A stretch of DNA of 64,000 bases, taken from positions 586,056 through 650,055 of the forward strand of contig NZ_LMUP01000004.1 in NCBI RefSeq assembly GCF_009765875.1, read 5' to 3'. Both the position numbers and the translations under genes were made by a program. Each line of letters starts with the position of its first letter. The first letter of the stretch is position 1. Under the pieces are notes generated by a model that made no database searches, was not told the origin of the DNA, and was given only the letters and a program-made list of their open reading frames with translations. This document shows, piece by piece, positions 1-9,877 of this stretch. Source of the DNA: Pedobacter sp. L105 (GTDB lineage Bacteria > Bacteroidota > Bacteroidia > Sphingobacteriales > Sphingobacteriaceae).

Positions 1-2856
1 TAGCATCTGGTTGAGGATAAATCTATTGTTTTCATTATCATCTACCACCAGTATATTTTTGATAAGATTGATATCTCCCCACTCAATTACTTCTCCCTGT
101 TCTGATTTAAAGTCTACATCAAAATAAAACAAGCTTCCTGCTCCGGGTTTGCTTTTTAACTGAAGCTGGCTGCCCATGAGGCCTAGCAGTTTATTGGAAA
201 TGGTTAACCCCAATCCAGTTCCCCCATATTTTTTAGTAACAGAACCATCTTCCTGGGTAAACGCCTCAAATATTTTGCTCTGTTTATCCAAGTGAATACC
301 AATACCGGTGTCGCGCACGCCAAAGCGCAGCGTGCTGTACCCGGTTTCGGATGTCAGTACATCAATTTTCAATTCTATCTCCCCGCTTTCGGTAAACTTG
401 GCTGCATTGCCCAGCAGGTTGATCAGGATCTGTTTCAGACGTACTGCATCAGACCAGATAAACCGCGGAAGACCGGATGAGATATTTAACAGCATCTCTA
501 AGCCTTTGCTCTGTACCGTATACGTGATAATATCTGTAGCCTGACAGGCCATCTCATAAAGATCAAATTTCTCAATCTCCAGTTCCAGTTTACCTGCCTC
601 AATTTTTGAAAAATCAAGGATATCGTTGATGATACCCAATAGCGTATTAGCTGACTGATTAACGATAGAAAGATATTGCGCCTGTGTTTCATTCAATTGG
701 GTTTTTAAAACCAGATCTGTAAATCCGATCACTCCGTTTAAGGGAGTACGGATCTCGTGACTCATATTCGCCAGAAATTCAGATTTAGCAATGCTGGCCT
801 GCTCGGCCTGCTCTTTCGCTGTAATCAATGCATTTTCTATGCTTTTTCTTTCTGTAATGTCGACAGCTATACCCAGGTAACCTGTGATTTCGTTTTTAGC
901 ATCCCGAATAGCTGTACCGATCAGGGAAACCAGTCGCTGGGTACCATCTTTTCTGATATAGGTAAATTCCCTGCGGTCTGAATCTACATGATCTAACCGC
1001 GAAGCATACAATGTACCCCTGCCTTCCTCTTCACTGCGGATGGTAAATTCCCTGGCCAGCTGGGCCATTTCCTCAGGTAAATGAAAAATTCCTACCCGCT
1101 GTTTACCAATGATTTCCTTTGCTGAATACCCCAATAACCTTTCCGCTCCGCTATTAAAAGAGGTGATATAGCCCTGAAGATCAGTGGCAATAATACTCAC
1201 CTCCGAAGCCGCATGTAAAATGTCGCCCATTAATTTCCTGGAAGCAATAATTTCCATTTCGGCAGTTTTCTTCTCATTGATATCCTGAAAAGTGCCAAAT
1301 ATTCTTTTGCACTCCCCGTTTATCATTTCTGATTGACCAATCACCCTTACCCACACTTCTTCTCCCACCTGGTTGATGATCTGCAATTCCAGATCAAAGG
1401 GTATTCCTTTTTCTATGGCCAGCGCTACAACTTTACTAACCACCTCACGGGTTTCCCCTTCTTTGTAAAATTCAATGGCAGTATCCTTATCCAGCTTAAC
1501 ATCCAAACCAATACCGTGGATTTCTCTGGTAACAGCTGTCCAGTATAATTTCTCTGTTCTGAGATCAAGCTCCCATCCGCCTACCCTGGCTACCTTGTTA
1601 GTGTCTTCAAGCATTTCTTTGGTACGCTTAAGGTCGTTGATCAGCTGATAACGCTCATCAACATCTATGGCATTACAGATTACATAAGCACTGCTGTCGG
1701 AATGACGTGCCAGCACATTGTTAAATGTCCAGACCCTGGTAGAGCCATCTTTATTTCTCAATATCATTTGCCCTTTGAGGTGGCCGGTTTCGTGTAAGCC
1801 GTTCAGGTAATCAGTCAATTCATCGGCCCTGTCTTCCGTAACCAGATCAAACAGTGTCAATTTTAGCATTTCTTCCTGCGTATAACCCAGCATATCAGCC
1901 CCCGAATGGTTGAAGGTCAGAAACCTCCCTCTCAGGTCGTGCGTGCACATTAGCCCCTGTGAGTTTTCAAAAAAGGCACTCAGCTTTTCTTCGCTGATCG
2001 CGAGCTGTTTTTCCTTTAAAGTTTCTTCTGTAATATCCCTGCCAATGGCGAAAAGAAAACCCGTAGAAATTTCAGGCGTTACGGTCCATTGCAGGGTTTT
2101 ATATTGGTTGGACCTGGTTTTACAGCGATGAACGGAATTAACGGTATGTTGTCCTGCGGCTAAGCGCAGCAGCTCCAGCTGTGTATTTTCATGATCATCG
2201 GGATGTACCAGATCGAAGATGGTGGCATGTAAAAAAGATTCCGTATCCCAGCCCAGTATCCGCTCAAAAGCAGGGTTTACCTTTTTGAAATATCCATGAG
2301 AATCGGTAATGCAGATCAGGTCGTTCGACAGGTTAAACAGCTGTTCAAAATGTTTCAGCTCCTCTTTCTGCCGCCTTTCTACCACCAGTGCAATCACTTC
2401 CTGGGTCAGCAGCTGCATGGCTTTTTTTTGGTTATCAGTTAATTTATTAGGTTTCAGGTCAACCACACATAAAGTGCCAAGGGCATAACCATTAGGATCA
2501 ATGAGTGGGTAACCAGCATAAAAACGAACACCGGGATTGGTGATGAACAAGTCGTTATCCATAAACCGCCGATCAAGCCTAACGTCCTCGATCTCAATAA
2601 ACGCGGCATCTGCTATGGTAAACTGGCATAAAGTCAATTGCCTCGGCGTTTCAATCTGATCCATCCCAACCTTTGATTTAAACCACTGGCGGTCTTCATC
2701 AATAAAAGACAGGAGTGAGATAGGCATATCACAGATCAGCGAAGCCAGTTGCGTTATACGGTCAAATTCACCTTCACCTGGTGAATCTAAAATAGCATAA
2801 TTGCGAAGCGCCGCCAGGCGTTTTCTTTCGTTTTCAGGGACAGGGATTTTCTTCAC
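1..2856 (-). CDS. Hybrid sensor histidine kinase (GAF, four PAS, HisKA, HATPase, receiver), partial
   Basis: This is a multi-sensor hybrid kinase that should autophosphorylate and pass phosphate to its own receiver; its 3' end lies beyond the left edge. Reading the minus strand from the start gives an N-terminal GAF domain (SLLSFIDEDRQWFKS, then GTLCVVDLKP), four consecutive PAS/PAC units, and the HisKA H-box FLANMSHEIRTPLNG near 750-780. An ATPase domain follows with DTGIGI and KYGGTGLGLTISN, and then the beginning of a receiver, NILVVDDNENNRF, at about 20-62. At least 950 residues are present. The frame has an upstream stop at about 2890 and no ATG ahead of the GAF domain, so a GTG start (VKKIPVPENE) at 2856 is preferred. 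No transmembrane segment is visible, so it is probably cytoplasmic. The input signal and output partner are unknown. Confidence 0.9.
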   Translation of the reverse strand, partial: MKKIPVPENERKRLAALRNYAILDSPGEGEFDRITQLASLICDMPISLLSFIDEDRQWFKSKVGMDQIETPRQLTLCQFTIADAAFIEIEDVRLDRRFMDNDLFITNPGVRFYAGYPLIDPNGYALGTLCVVDLKPNKLTDNQKKAMQLLTQEVIALVVERRQKEELKHFEQLFNLSNDLICITDSHGYFKKVNPAFERILGWDTESFLHATIFDLVHPDDHENTQLELLRLAAGQHTVNSVHRCKTRSNQYKTLQWTVTPEISTGFLFAIGRDITEETLKEKQLAISEEKLSAFFENSQGLMCTHDLRGRFLTFNHSGADMLGYTQEEMLKLTLFDLVTEDRADELTDYLNGLHETGHLKGQMILRNKDGSTRVWTFNNVLARHSDSSAYVICNAIDVDERYQLINDLKRTKEMLEDTNKVARVGGWELDLRTEKLYWTAVTREIHGIGLDVKLDKDTAIEFYKEGETREVVSKVVALAIEKGIPFDLELQIINQVGEEVWVRVIGQSEMINGECKRIFGTFQDINEKKTAEMEIIASRKLMGDILHAASEVSIIATDLQGYITSFNSGAERLLGYSAKEIIGKQRVGIFHLPEEMAQLAREFTIRSEEEGRGTLYASRLDHVDSDRREFTYIRKDGTQRLVSLIGTAIRDAKNEITGYLGIAVDITERKSIENALITAKEQAEQASIAKSEFLANMSHEIRTPLNGVIGFTDLVLKTQLNETQAQYLSIVNQSANTLLGIINDILDFSKIEAGKLELEIEKFDLYEMACQATDIITYTVQSKGLEMLLNISSGLPRFIWSDAVRLKQILINLLGNAAKFTESGEIELKIDVLTSETGYSTLRFGVRDTGIGIHLDKQSKIFEAFTQEDGSVTKKYGGTGLGLTISNKLLGLMGSQLQLKSKPGAGSLFYFDVDFKSEQGEVIEWGDINLIKNILVVDDNENNRFILNQML

Positions 2857-3008
2857 GTTCAGCGCGGTAGTGATAACGCCGGTTGGTTAGCCACCGGCCC
2901 TACAGTTGAAAGTTAGAAAAACTCTGATGAAGATGGGGTGTTCAATTCATTCATTATTCAGGATATACCTCTTTGTATTAGCTGCCCATCATTCAGCTAA
3001 TTCGTTTC

Positions 3009-3044
3009 ATTGGCCAATAGAAACCGCTTTTATCGGCCAATAAT
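3009..3044. repeat. GGCCAATA direct repeat with a 10-bp palindrome
   Basis: ATTGGCCAAT at 3009-3018 is a perfect palindrome. TCGGCCAATA recurs 23 bp further on. The pair lies between the stop of the APH-like kinase gene and the start of the sensor kinase gene. It could be a regulatory site or chance. Confidence 0.3.
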
Positions 3045-3048
3045 TCCG

Positions 3049-4176
3049 TTATTTTTTGAGGCTGAACCATTCTGTCTCTACAATTTCCTGAAGCGTTTCT
3101 TTTTTTAATTCCAGCATTTTAAGCAGTTGCATTTGTGCCAGGGTACGCTGTAAATTATGTTCAGGAAAATGGATTTTATAATATACATCACCATCCAGAT
3201 AATCTGTTAAAAAGCGGACAGACTGCATATAGGGCAAAAGTAATACCCCTTTAACCAGCGATTTTAGTTCCTGTTCTGTTAAAAAGGAAATGGTCTGGCT
3301 TAAATATCCTTTAGTAAATTCTGTAAACAGGGGAATATTGAGCTGGATGGCATCGAGGTCTCTTTCATCTTCTACAGCAGTGTTAATAATACTGCGTATG
3401 GCATCCCCAAAATCATAAGCCACATAACCGGGCATAACGGTATCCAGATCAATTACACACTGGATATTGTTGTCCTTATCCAGCAGGATATTGTTAAACT
3501 TGGTATCGTTATGGGTGATGCGCAACGGTAATACCCCTGCTTTACCCAGCTGTACAATTTCCGTCATGGCATCCGCCCTGCTCAGTAAAAAATCCAGTTC
3601 TGGCAGCACTGTTTTCTTCCTGTCTGCGGCATCACTGGTTATCGCTTTATGCAGATTATTCAGCCTATGTTCCATATTGAGGAAATCGGGAATGGTATCA
3701 ATCAGCAAACCCGGATGAAGATCTGACAGCAGGTATTGAAACTCACCAAAGGCTACACCGCCCTGATAAGCCTGCTTCGGTGAAGTCACCAGGTCATAAC
3801 TCCTGGTATCTTTTAAGAAATTCGTCATTCGCCAGAAATCACCTTGCTCATCTTCAAAATAGTATTTTTCATTTTTACATTTCACCAGTGTAAGTACTTC
3901 CTTCTCAGGATCTCCCCCTAGTCCGGCAATTTTACTTTTTAGATGGCTGGTTACATAAACCATGTTGTTCATCAGGCCTTCCACATCTTTAAAAACATAA
4001 TTGTTTATTTTTTGAAGCAGGTAATCAATACCATCTGCAGAAGTCGTTTTGACTAAAAAAGTATCATTAATATGGCCTGAGCCAAAAGGTTCTACTCCGG
4101 TAACATCTCCCCCGATATTAAAATGTGCAATAATGTTTGAAAAATTATAGACCATTGTTTCCTTATTCCTATCCAT
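3049..4176 (-). CDS. APH-family small-molecule kinase, possibly an N-acetylhexosamine kinase
   Basis: This protein has the aminoglycoside-phosphotransferase fold. The catalytic loop HNDTKFNN is at residues 222-229 (catalytic Asp224), and the metal-binding region DLDTVMPG...YDFGDA is at about 243-259. In Bacteroidota PULs, members of this branch usually act on sugars rather than antibiotics and resemble N-acetylhexosamine 1-kinase (NahK). It is the last gene of the susC-led operon, 35 bp after the melibiase-like gene, which fits a cytoplasmic kinase for a released monosaccharide. No signal peptide is seen. An internal ATG at codon 8 is an alternative start. The family is clear; the GalNAc/GlcNAc substrate is inferred from context. 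Confidence 0.75.
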   Translation of the reverse strand: MDRNKETMVYNFSNIIAHFNIGGDVTGVEPFGSGHINDTFLVKTTSADGIDYLLQKINNYVFKDVEGLMNNMVYVTSHLKSKIAGLGGDPEKEVLTLVKCKNEKYYFEDEQGDFWRMTNFLKDTRSYDLVTSPKQAYQGGVAFGEFQYLLSDLHPGLLIDTIPDFLNMEHRLNNLHKAITSDAADRKKTVLPELDFLLSRADAMTEIVQLGKAGVLPLRITHNDTKFNNILLDKDNNIQCVIDLDTVMPGYVAYDFGDAIRSIINTAVEDERDLDAIQLNIPLFTEFTKGYLSQTISFLTEQELKSLVKGVLLLPYMQSVRFLTDYLDGDVYYKIHFPEHNLQRTLAQMQLLKMLELKKETLQEIVETEWFSLKK

Positions 4177-4211
4177 CCGATAACCTGATATTTATTTTGT
4201 GCTAATTTAAT

Positions 4212-6224
4212 TTATAGAGTTTTTGCATCCATTACTTTTACCTCATAAGGGGCAAGTTTTACCTGGAATGAACGCCCTTTATATACTTTGTCACCACCCC
4301 TGGCATCAAAGAACTGGTAATTATCTGTTAAACTTCCCGGAATATCCAGGGCTTGTTTCACATTTACTGTAAACGTTTTTGCGAGACCGGTAGGGTTACG
4401 TAAAGTCATTACCCCTTTTTGATCTGCCCATCCTGCATAACCATATACTTCTCCTTTTACCGGGTTGCCACCTACCCAGTGAATATCAGCCAGGGCTTTT
4501 TTGTGGGCTTTAGACCAATTGGCGGCTTTTTTGAGACAATCCCAGTCGGCGGTATTGAGCAAATGAGGATTCACATATAGTTCCTGCAAACCTGTTCCGG
4601 TACCAAAAAAGGCCCAGATCTCATCGGCAATATTCTTGTTATCCATTTCCAGTTTACCCGGCAAGCCATTTTCTGCTATACAGATCCCATGGTACATGAT
4701 TGCGTTTAAAGGGAACAAAGGCCCGCGTTTTACAATATTCTGATAGGCTTGTGCATCTTTATAGGTGATCCATTGCTGTCTTTTTGGCCCATCACCAGCC
4801 AGTCCGGTATCCTCACCGGCACGCCAGATGGCATCTCCATAATTCAGCCAGTATACCGAAGGCCAGGTGCCCACAGTTAAACTTAAATAAAGATCTGGTT
4901 TTTCAGTTCTTAATGCTGTAATCAGTTTTAAAAAAGCTTCTATGTCTTTTTGATAAGTGATACTGGCACCACTTGCCCCATTGCCTGCGCCTACACCATC
5001 AAATTTAAACATAGACACATTGTAATTTTTAATAAATGATGTGGTCACTTCCCTGAACCGCCGGTTATAAACAGGACCTGTTAGGGAAAAGCCATTCTCA
5101 TTGGTTTCAAATGGAGGGCTTTGTTTTTTACCAAAAGCCAGGCGCTGAATTTTAGGATCATCATATCCGCCCCATGGCGAGATCCAGACACCAATACCTG
5201 CACCGGCAGCCTTTGCTGCAGCTGTCATTTTGCTAAATCCATCAGGAAAGCCTGAATTGAATTGCCATAATGTTTTGTTATCATCCCATCCGTCATCGAA
5301 CAGGAAAGCATCCATTTTCACGTTCCTTTTATCAATAAGGCTATCTTTGAATACCTGTATCCTGTCCAGACAATCTTTTTCATTCATCTTCCTGTCTTGC
5401 CATGAAAGGTCGAACCAGGAATTATAATGCAGTACCTGGCGATAAGGATGGGCGCGTTCATTTTCTACATAATATAAAAATCCCCTGCGCAACTGTCCTG
5501 CTGGAGTAGTACCCCAAACTGAAGACAGGCTAAGAGGCGCACCGGCATGAATAGCTTCCAAACGAGGTAAATAGGCAGTGATAAAACTTTTACCTGCCAG
5601 CGTCTGGCTCATGGGATGTTCTACTGAGAAAAACAGATTGTGATATACCAAAGGTGAGCCATCAACGGTACCTTCTATTTTTATCCCCGCAGCAGGCAGT
5701 TTAATCAATGTAATCTTTAAAATCTTCACCGAATCATTTGGCATAAAGGTGAACAGCTGTCTGATATAATTAGCTCCGTTATGCAAACTGGCTTCCCAGT
5801 GTATTTTTAAGCCTAACCTGGTATTCTCCAGATCGGCACTATATTTTTTACCGTCCTTTTTGCTCGCTTCAACTTCACTGTTTGGCTCTCCGTTTATACT
5901 TATTATTTCCGGCGTTTGAACCAGGGTGAAATCGTTGGAACTGATCACTTTTCCTCCTGCTAATGTCAATTCAAAAAGCGGCGCCTGGCGTAAGGCTACT
6001 TGCTGATGCCCTTCCTTATCTTCAAAGCTGCCGGCAGTTATTTTACCATTGTTCACCTGAAAGCTTAACCTCAATACACTGTTCTCTATATCAATCTGGT
6101 TACCGCTTTTTTTGATCGCAGCTGCACCGGGTTTTAGCCCGGGATAACTCATCTGGGCATAGCCTTGAATTGATCCAATGATGATACACAGTAGTAAAAA
6201 TTGTCTTTTAGAATAGAACCTCAT
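4212..6224 (-). CDS. Melibiase-like glycoside hydrolase (GH36/GH27-type), secreted
   Basis: This is a predicted alpha-galactosidase or alpha-N-acetylgalactosaminidase of the melibiase superfamily. After the chosen start come a signal peptide (MRFYSKRQFLLLCIIIG...YAQ) and a beta-sandwich N-domain. The TIM barrel has FLFDDGWDD at about 309-315, MFKFDGVG with the probable nucleophile Asp409, and WRAGEDTG with a candidate acid/base Asp near 472. A C-terminal beta domain ends the protein. A longer frame to 6284 would add 20 residues ahead of the signal peptide and overlap the upstream gene; the ATG at 6224 follows an A-rich stretch typical of this phylum. The protein is fifth downstream of susD in the operon. 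The exact GH family and substrate cannot be fixed by eye. Confidence 0.75.
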   Translation of the reverse strand: MRFYSKRQFLLLCIIIGSIQGYAQMSYPGLKPGAAAIKKSGNQIDIENSVLRLSFQVNNGKITAGSFEDKEGHQQVALRQAPLFELTLAGGKVISSNDFTLVQTPEIISINGEPNSEVEASKKDGKKYSADLENTRLGLKIHWEASLHNGANYIRQLFTFMPNDSVKILKITLIKLPAAGIKIEGTVDGSPLVYHNLFFSVEHPMSQTLAGKSFITAYLPRLEAIHAGAPLSLSSVWGTTPAGQLRRGFLYYVENERAHPYRQVLHYNSWFDLSWQDRKMNEKDCLDRIQVFKDSLIDKRNVKMDAFLFDDGWDDNKTLWQFNSGFPDGFSKMTAAAKAAGAGIGVWISPWGGYDDPKIQRLAFGKKQSPPFETNENGFSLTGPVYNRRFREVTTSFIKNYNVSMFKFDGVGAGNGASGASITYQKDIEAFLKLITALRTEKPDLYLSLTVGTWPSVYWLNYGDAIWRAGEDTGLAGDGPKRQQWITYKDAQAYQNIVKRGPLFPLNAIMYHGICIAENGLPGKLEMDNKNIADEIWAFFGTGTGLQELYVNPHLLNTADWDCLKKAANWSKAHKKALADIHWVGGNPVKGEVYGYAGWADQKGVMTLRNPTGLAKTFTVNVKQALDIPGSLTDNYQFFDARGGDKVYKGRSFQVKLAPYEVKVMDAKTL

Positions 6225-6264
6225 AGTTTTATTGTTATTGAATTTGGAGAGCAACATTAAAATC

Positions 6265-7884
6265 TTAATTGCTGATTTTTTCATAGACCAATAAATCAGC
6301 CAATGGAACAGCTACTTGTTTCAGCAGCGGCCCTTTAAACACATGTCCTTCCTGATCTTTCCATTTTCCTTTTGGAAATATTACTTTACGGCTGCTGCCT
6401 TTAGCCAGCATAGGTGCAACCATGTATCTGCTGCCCAGCATAAACTGATCTTTGATCTCCTCATATCCTTGATTTGGAAATTCATATTCCAGGCTTCTCG
6501 CAACCGGCTCACCACTCCGTGCAGAACTTTTAACTACAGTAAGCAGGTAGGGTGTATATTTCAACCGTATCGCTACTGCCTTTTTCACAGCCTGCAGATG
6601 GATGCTGTCCAGCACCCGCCAGGGAGCTACAGAAAACTGCATCATAGGCATTAAAGCGGCACATTGTGCAGAGCGGACCAGCAATTCCTGATCGAGCTTA
6701 TTCAAGCCAATAAATGAGCCGTATTCCCCTCCGCCAATCATATCCGGGCAGGTAAACTGATAGCCTAACAGACCGGCACTCATGGCATTAGGAATTAGCT
6801 TTTGCAGATCTGCCCAATTGTGTTTTTTATCCCTTAACCTTTCTGCCAGCGGCTGCCCCCCTCTTTTCCACATGGCACGGTATTCATTTAATGGATAACA
6901 GCCTGCAAACTGTCCCCATAGTTCACATTGTTCATTTGGGGTAGCTTTTTTAAAGGTGATGGCGTTTTCAGGGTAAAACTCTACATCCCCCGCGTCAAAC
7001 TTAAATCCGTCTACTCCATAAGTATCTGCCATGTATTGTAATTGTGCATGGTACCACTTTACGGCATCGGGATTAGTAAAATCCATTTCGGCGCTATAGC
7101 CATTCCACCAGGTGATAATAGCCGGTTCTGTGGCAGTTTGCCATGTTAATTCATTATTACCTTTTTTATCTAACAAAAGAAGTTTCTGTGCCAGCAACTC
7201 CCTGAACACCTGCGTATCAGGACTGATAAATGGGCTCACCCAGATCATGACCTTAAAACCCAGCTGATGGAGTTCTGCAATCATTTTTTGTGCATCAGGA
7301 AACCTGTCTTTTCTAAAACTGAACTTCCCATAATGATCGGCCCAGTTATCATCGATCATGAGTACCCCGGGAACAAAACCATGGTCAATAATCTGGTGCG
7401 CATATTTTAGAATATCTGTCTGGTTCTGGTTGTAGACCAGCTCTATCCAGGTATTATACTGAGGTTGAGTAAACAATAAAGTATCCGGCATTTTACCGCT
7501 GGCGGCAAATTGACTCCGGCTCACTGCTTTAAAAGCCTCTGCCAATGAATTTCCGGCTTTTTCCAGGATCACTTCTCCTAAAGCATGGGTAATCAACAGC
7601 TGATTGTCTTTAAATGTAAATTCAAAAGGCTGATTGCTCCATACGTACCTGCCTTTGTTCGATAACAATAAAGGAGCGGCCTGGTTGTCTTTATTGTTCC
7701 CGTAAAGATTAAAGGAATAGCCATTTTCAAAAGGCATCTTTGAACCATCGTCCACTGTACCTCCAAACCACTTTTCTCCATTTTCCAAAGGTATAGCCTT
7801 CGATGTTATAGTTACTTTCTCTTGTGCGGAGATACAGAGGTTAACACTTATCAACAGTATTGCACAGTACCAATATTTTATCAT
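6265..7884 (-). CDS. GH31-family glycoside hydrolase, possible alpha-galactosidase type
   Basis: This is a secreted GH31 enzyme with an N-terminal signal peptide (cleavage after ISA). The barrel carries LMIDDNWADHYG at about 176-186, GFKFDAGD with the predicted nucleophile Asp297, and CPDMIGGGEYGS with the predicted acid/base Asp381. At 539 residues it is short for GH31, with a small N-domain. The IDDNW and KFDAGD signatures recall the GH31 alpha-galactosidase branch described in Pseudopedobacter rather than alpha-glucosidases; that subgroup call is from memory and is tentative. It sits 4 bp after the acyltransferase gene, inside the PUL operon. Together with the melibiase-like neighbour it points to alpha-linked galactose or N-acetylgalactosamine in the substrate. 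Confidence 0.8.
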   Translation of the reverse strand: MIKYWYCAILLISVNLCISAQEKVTITSKAIPLENGEKWFGGTVDDGSKMPFENGYSFNLYGNNKDNQAAPLLLSNKGRYVWSNQPFEFTFKDNQLLITHALGEVILEKAGNSLAEAFKAVSRSQFAASGKMPDTLLFTQPQYNTWIELVYNQNQTDILKYAHQIIDHGFVPGVLMIDDNWADHYGKFSFRKDRFPDAQKMIAELHQLGFKVMIWVSPFISPDTQVFRELLAQKLLLLDKKGNNELTWQTATEPAIITWWNGYSAEMDFTNPDAVKWYHAQLQYMADTYGVDGFKFDAGDVEFYPENAITFKKATPNEQCELWGQFAGCYPLNEYRAMWKRGGQPLAERLRDKKHNWADLQKLIPNAMSAGLLGYQFTCPDMIGGGEYGSFIGLNKLDQELLVRSAQCAALMPMMQFSVAPWRVLDSIHLQAVKKAVAIRLKYTPYLLTVVKSSARSGEPVARSLEYEFPNQGYEEIKDQFMLGSRYMVAPMLAKGSSRKVIFPKGKWKDQEGHVFKGPLLKQVAVPLADLLVYEKISN

Positions 7885-7888
7885 TTAA

Positions 7889-8998
7889 TTATATTTTGAT
7901 AAACAATTTGTGTTTATATAACCAGTAGCAGATAGACCACTCGGCAAAAAGGGTAACCAATGCAGACAGTAAAGCCGTTACCGGACCATGGATACCGGCA
8001 AAGCCGAATATTCCTTTTATAAAAATCCCAACTGCCCCATTGAACCACTGACTGCCCACTGTTTCAAAAAAGATATACATGAAAATCGCATTCATCCCTA
8101 CCACTATACAAACCCATGCATATTTGTTTACCTGTTTTACATCAACCAGCCAGTACAGGAAAGCCATCATCAGCAATACCCATCCTCCGGAAGCCAGTGC
8201 AAATGAACTGGTACTGATCCTTTTGATAATTGGGGTGATATGAGTTAGATCGAGACCAAAACCCAGTGCCAGTCCTGCCAGGCCGGCGATAACCAGATAA
8301 GTGATTTTCTTAGTGGCAGGGAAAGGGGAGATCAGCAATTTTCCTGCAAGCACTCCCCAGATGGTATGTGCAGCCGTTGGAATAATATTGATAGCCACCC
8401 ATCCGTCGGTATTGATCTTACCCATTAACACTGTATCTATCCAGGCGCCAAAGTTGTGAAACTCGGCATAAGGCTGGTCAAAACCAGGCATCAGCACCGT
8501 GCGGTATAATACATCGGTAAACACCAGCAGCGCCAGGGAAAAACCCAGTTGAAACCAAAAGGATCTTTTGATAATTAGATAGGCTATAATACTGGTCACA
8601 GAAAGCTGGGTTAACACATTCCATAGTTCCCATACCATTTTACCTGCATAGATACAATGTAAACCAGTCCCCAGTAAAAACAGTTTTAACGAACGGATCA
8701 GGATATGTTTAAAATTCTGCTCCCAGCTAATTCCTTTCTTACTTTTCGAAACATAGGAAATGTACATCGCAGATCCGGCCATGAGCATAAAGGCAGGCTG
8801 CACCAAATCCCAGAAGTGCAGACCATGCCATGGATGATGAAAAAACTGGTCGATCACCACATCAGCAGCAATCCCAAAATGCATATCTTTCAGCGCAACA
8901 TACACCAGGCAGCTTTCGCCGGCCAGTAAGATCATGATCAGACCACGCATTACATCCAGAGAGATCAGGCGGTTACCGCTAACAGGAGTTGATTCCAT
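7889..8998 (-). CDS. NagX/HGSNAT-like multipass membrane acyltransferase (DUF5009-type)
   Basis: This is an integral membrane protein with about ten hydrophobic helices. The N-terminal signature RLISLDVMRGLIMILLAGES is characteristic of the heparan-alpha-glucosaminide N-acetyltransferase / DUF5009 group. In Bacteroidota PULs such genes (often called nagX) accompany N-acetylated glycans and may acylate or transport amino sugars at the inner membrane; the biochemistry is not settled. Only 5 bp separate it from the lipoprotein gene upstream and 4 bp from the GH31 gene downstream, so it is firmly in the operon. It is one of the two genes that tilt the substrate prediction towards N-acetylhexosamine-containing glycans. 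Confidence 0.8.
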   Translation of the reverse strand: MESTPVSGNRLISLDVMRGLIMILLAGESCLVYVALKDMHFGIAADVVIDQFFHHPWHGLHFWDLVQPAFMLMAGSAMYISYVSKSKKGISWEQNFKHILIRSLKLFLLGTGLHCIYAGKMVWELWNVLTQLSVTSIIAYLIIKRSFWFQLGFSLALLVFTDVLYRTVLMPGFDQPYAEFHNFGAWIDTVLMGKINTDGWVAINIIPTAAHTIWGVLAGKLLISPFPATKKITYLVIAGLAGLALGFGLDLTHITPIIKRISTSSFALASGGWVLLMMAFLYWLVDVKQVNKYAWVCIVVGMNAIFMYIFFETVGSQWFNGAVGIFIKGIFGFAGIHGPVTALLSALVTLFAEWSICYWLYKHKLFIKI

Positions 8999-9003
8999 AG
9001 GGA

Positions 9004-9867
9004 TTATTGACTAATATTTAATTTAATCGCATTTGAGCCTGCATCCGGCATCTGGCCCAGCGGGTTATATCCGCTATCGCTCACAATGATCCCGAAAGAC
9101 AATCCTTTACCGGTTAAGCCACCTATTTTGCTACGTACCAGTGCCATCTCAAATTTCACTATTCCATTTGCTTCTACTACAGTACCAAGTTTATAATATT
9201 CGGGTATAGACTGCGGTGAAAAGGCAAAATCAGCTTGTCCGCCGGTATGCAGATACTGTACCAAACCATTGGCTGTAGACAATAAAGGCCCTTCCAGCAG
9301 GTAATCGTAACCTCCTCCCGGGATATCACCCGTAAGCAGGCCTGTAGTTGCACTGTTATCAGTATCCAGGTAAAAATCAAAAATATTTCCCGCATTAACG
9401 GTTGTGGCAATCTCCATATAGATATACACATTCTGGCTATCGTAATCAAATTTTGCTTTTTTTACAATACCGCCTTTGGCAGTAGAAACCACAACGGTAG
9501 ATATCGTATCCCAATCGGCCAGTGAACTGTCATCCAGTTTAATTGGTGAGCTCTTGGACACGTTTACAATGGTAGAGCCGCTAATGGTAGTCCCGCTGTT
9601 CTGCGTAACATATAAAGTAGCGACAAACTTACCTTTGGTTTGGTACACGTGTACCGGATTGGCATCGGTAGAGCTGGTCTTGTCACCGAAATCCCATCGG
9701 TATGATTTTGCATCTTTTGTCGCATTGGTAAAAGTAACCGTATAACCGGTGCTCAGGACAGAAAAATAGACATCATTAACATCAACATCATTGTTCTTTT
9801 TACAGGAGTTCATCGTCAGCAATGCTGCGAACAATAAAAGACCCTTTATGTATTTAAATTCTTTCAT
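9004..9867 (-). CDS. PKD-domain surface lipoprotein of the PUL
   Basis: The lipoprotein signal peptide ends at the lipobox NSC (Cys22), followed by a KKNND linker. A PKD domain spans roughly residues 30-105, with the hallmark YRWDFGDKTSSTDANPVHVY. The remainder (about 110-287) is a beta-rich domain with NVYIYMEIAT and IFDFYLDTDN, resembling CBM9/DOMON-type sandwiches. It lies directly after susD (10 bp), where SusE/SusF-type glycan-binding lipoproteins normally sit, so a role in surface glycan binding is likely. No catalytic motif is seen. Confidence 0.75.
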   Translation of the reverse strand: MKEFKYIKGLLLFAALLTMNSCKKNNDVDVNDVYFSVLSTGYTVTFTNATKDAKSYRWDFGDKTSSTDANPVHVYQTKGKFVATLYVTQNSGTTISGSTIVNVSKSSPIKLDDSSLADWDTISTVVVSTAKGGIVKKAKFDYDSQNVYIYMEIATTVNAGNIFDFYLDTDNSATTGLLTGDIPGGGYDYLLEGPLLSTANGLVQYLHTGGQADFAFSPQSIPEYYKLGTVVEANGIVKFEMALVRSKIGGLTGKGLSFGIIVSDSGYNPLGQMPDAGSNAIKLNISQ

Positions 9868-9877
9868 GGCTGATCAA

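Noticed and set aside
1..2856. Hybrid two-component system (HTCS) regulator of the adjacent PUL
   Set aside because: The visible domains are GAF and PAS, not the periplasmic Reg_prop/Y_Y_Y sensor of PUL HTCS proteins, no membrane helix is seen, and a LacI-type regulator with matching operators is a better candidate.
3049..4176. Antibiotic-resistance aminoglycoside phosphotransferase
   Set aside because: The APH fold is shared by many kinases; the position at the end of a PUL operon favours a sugar substrate.
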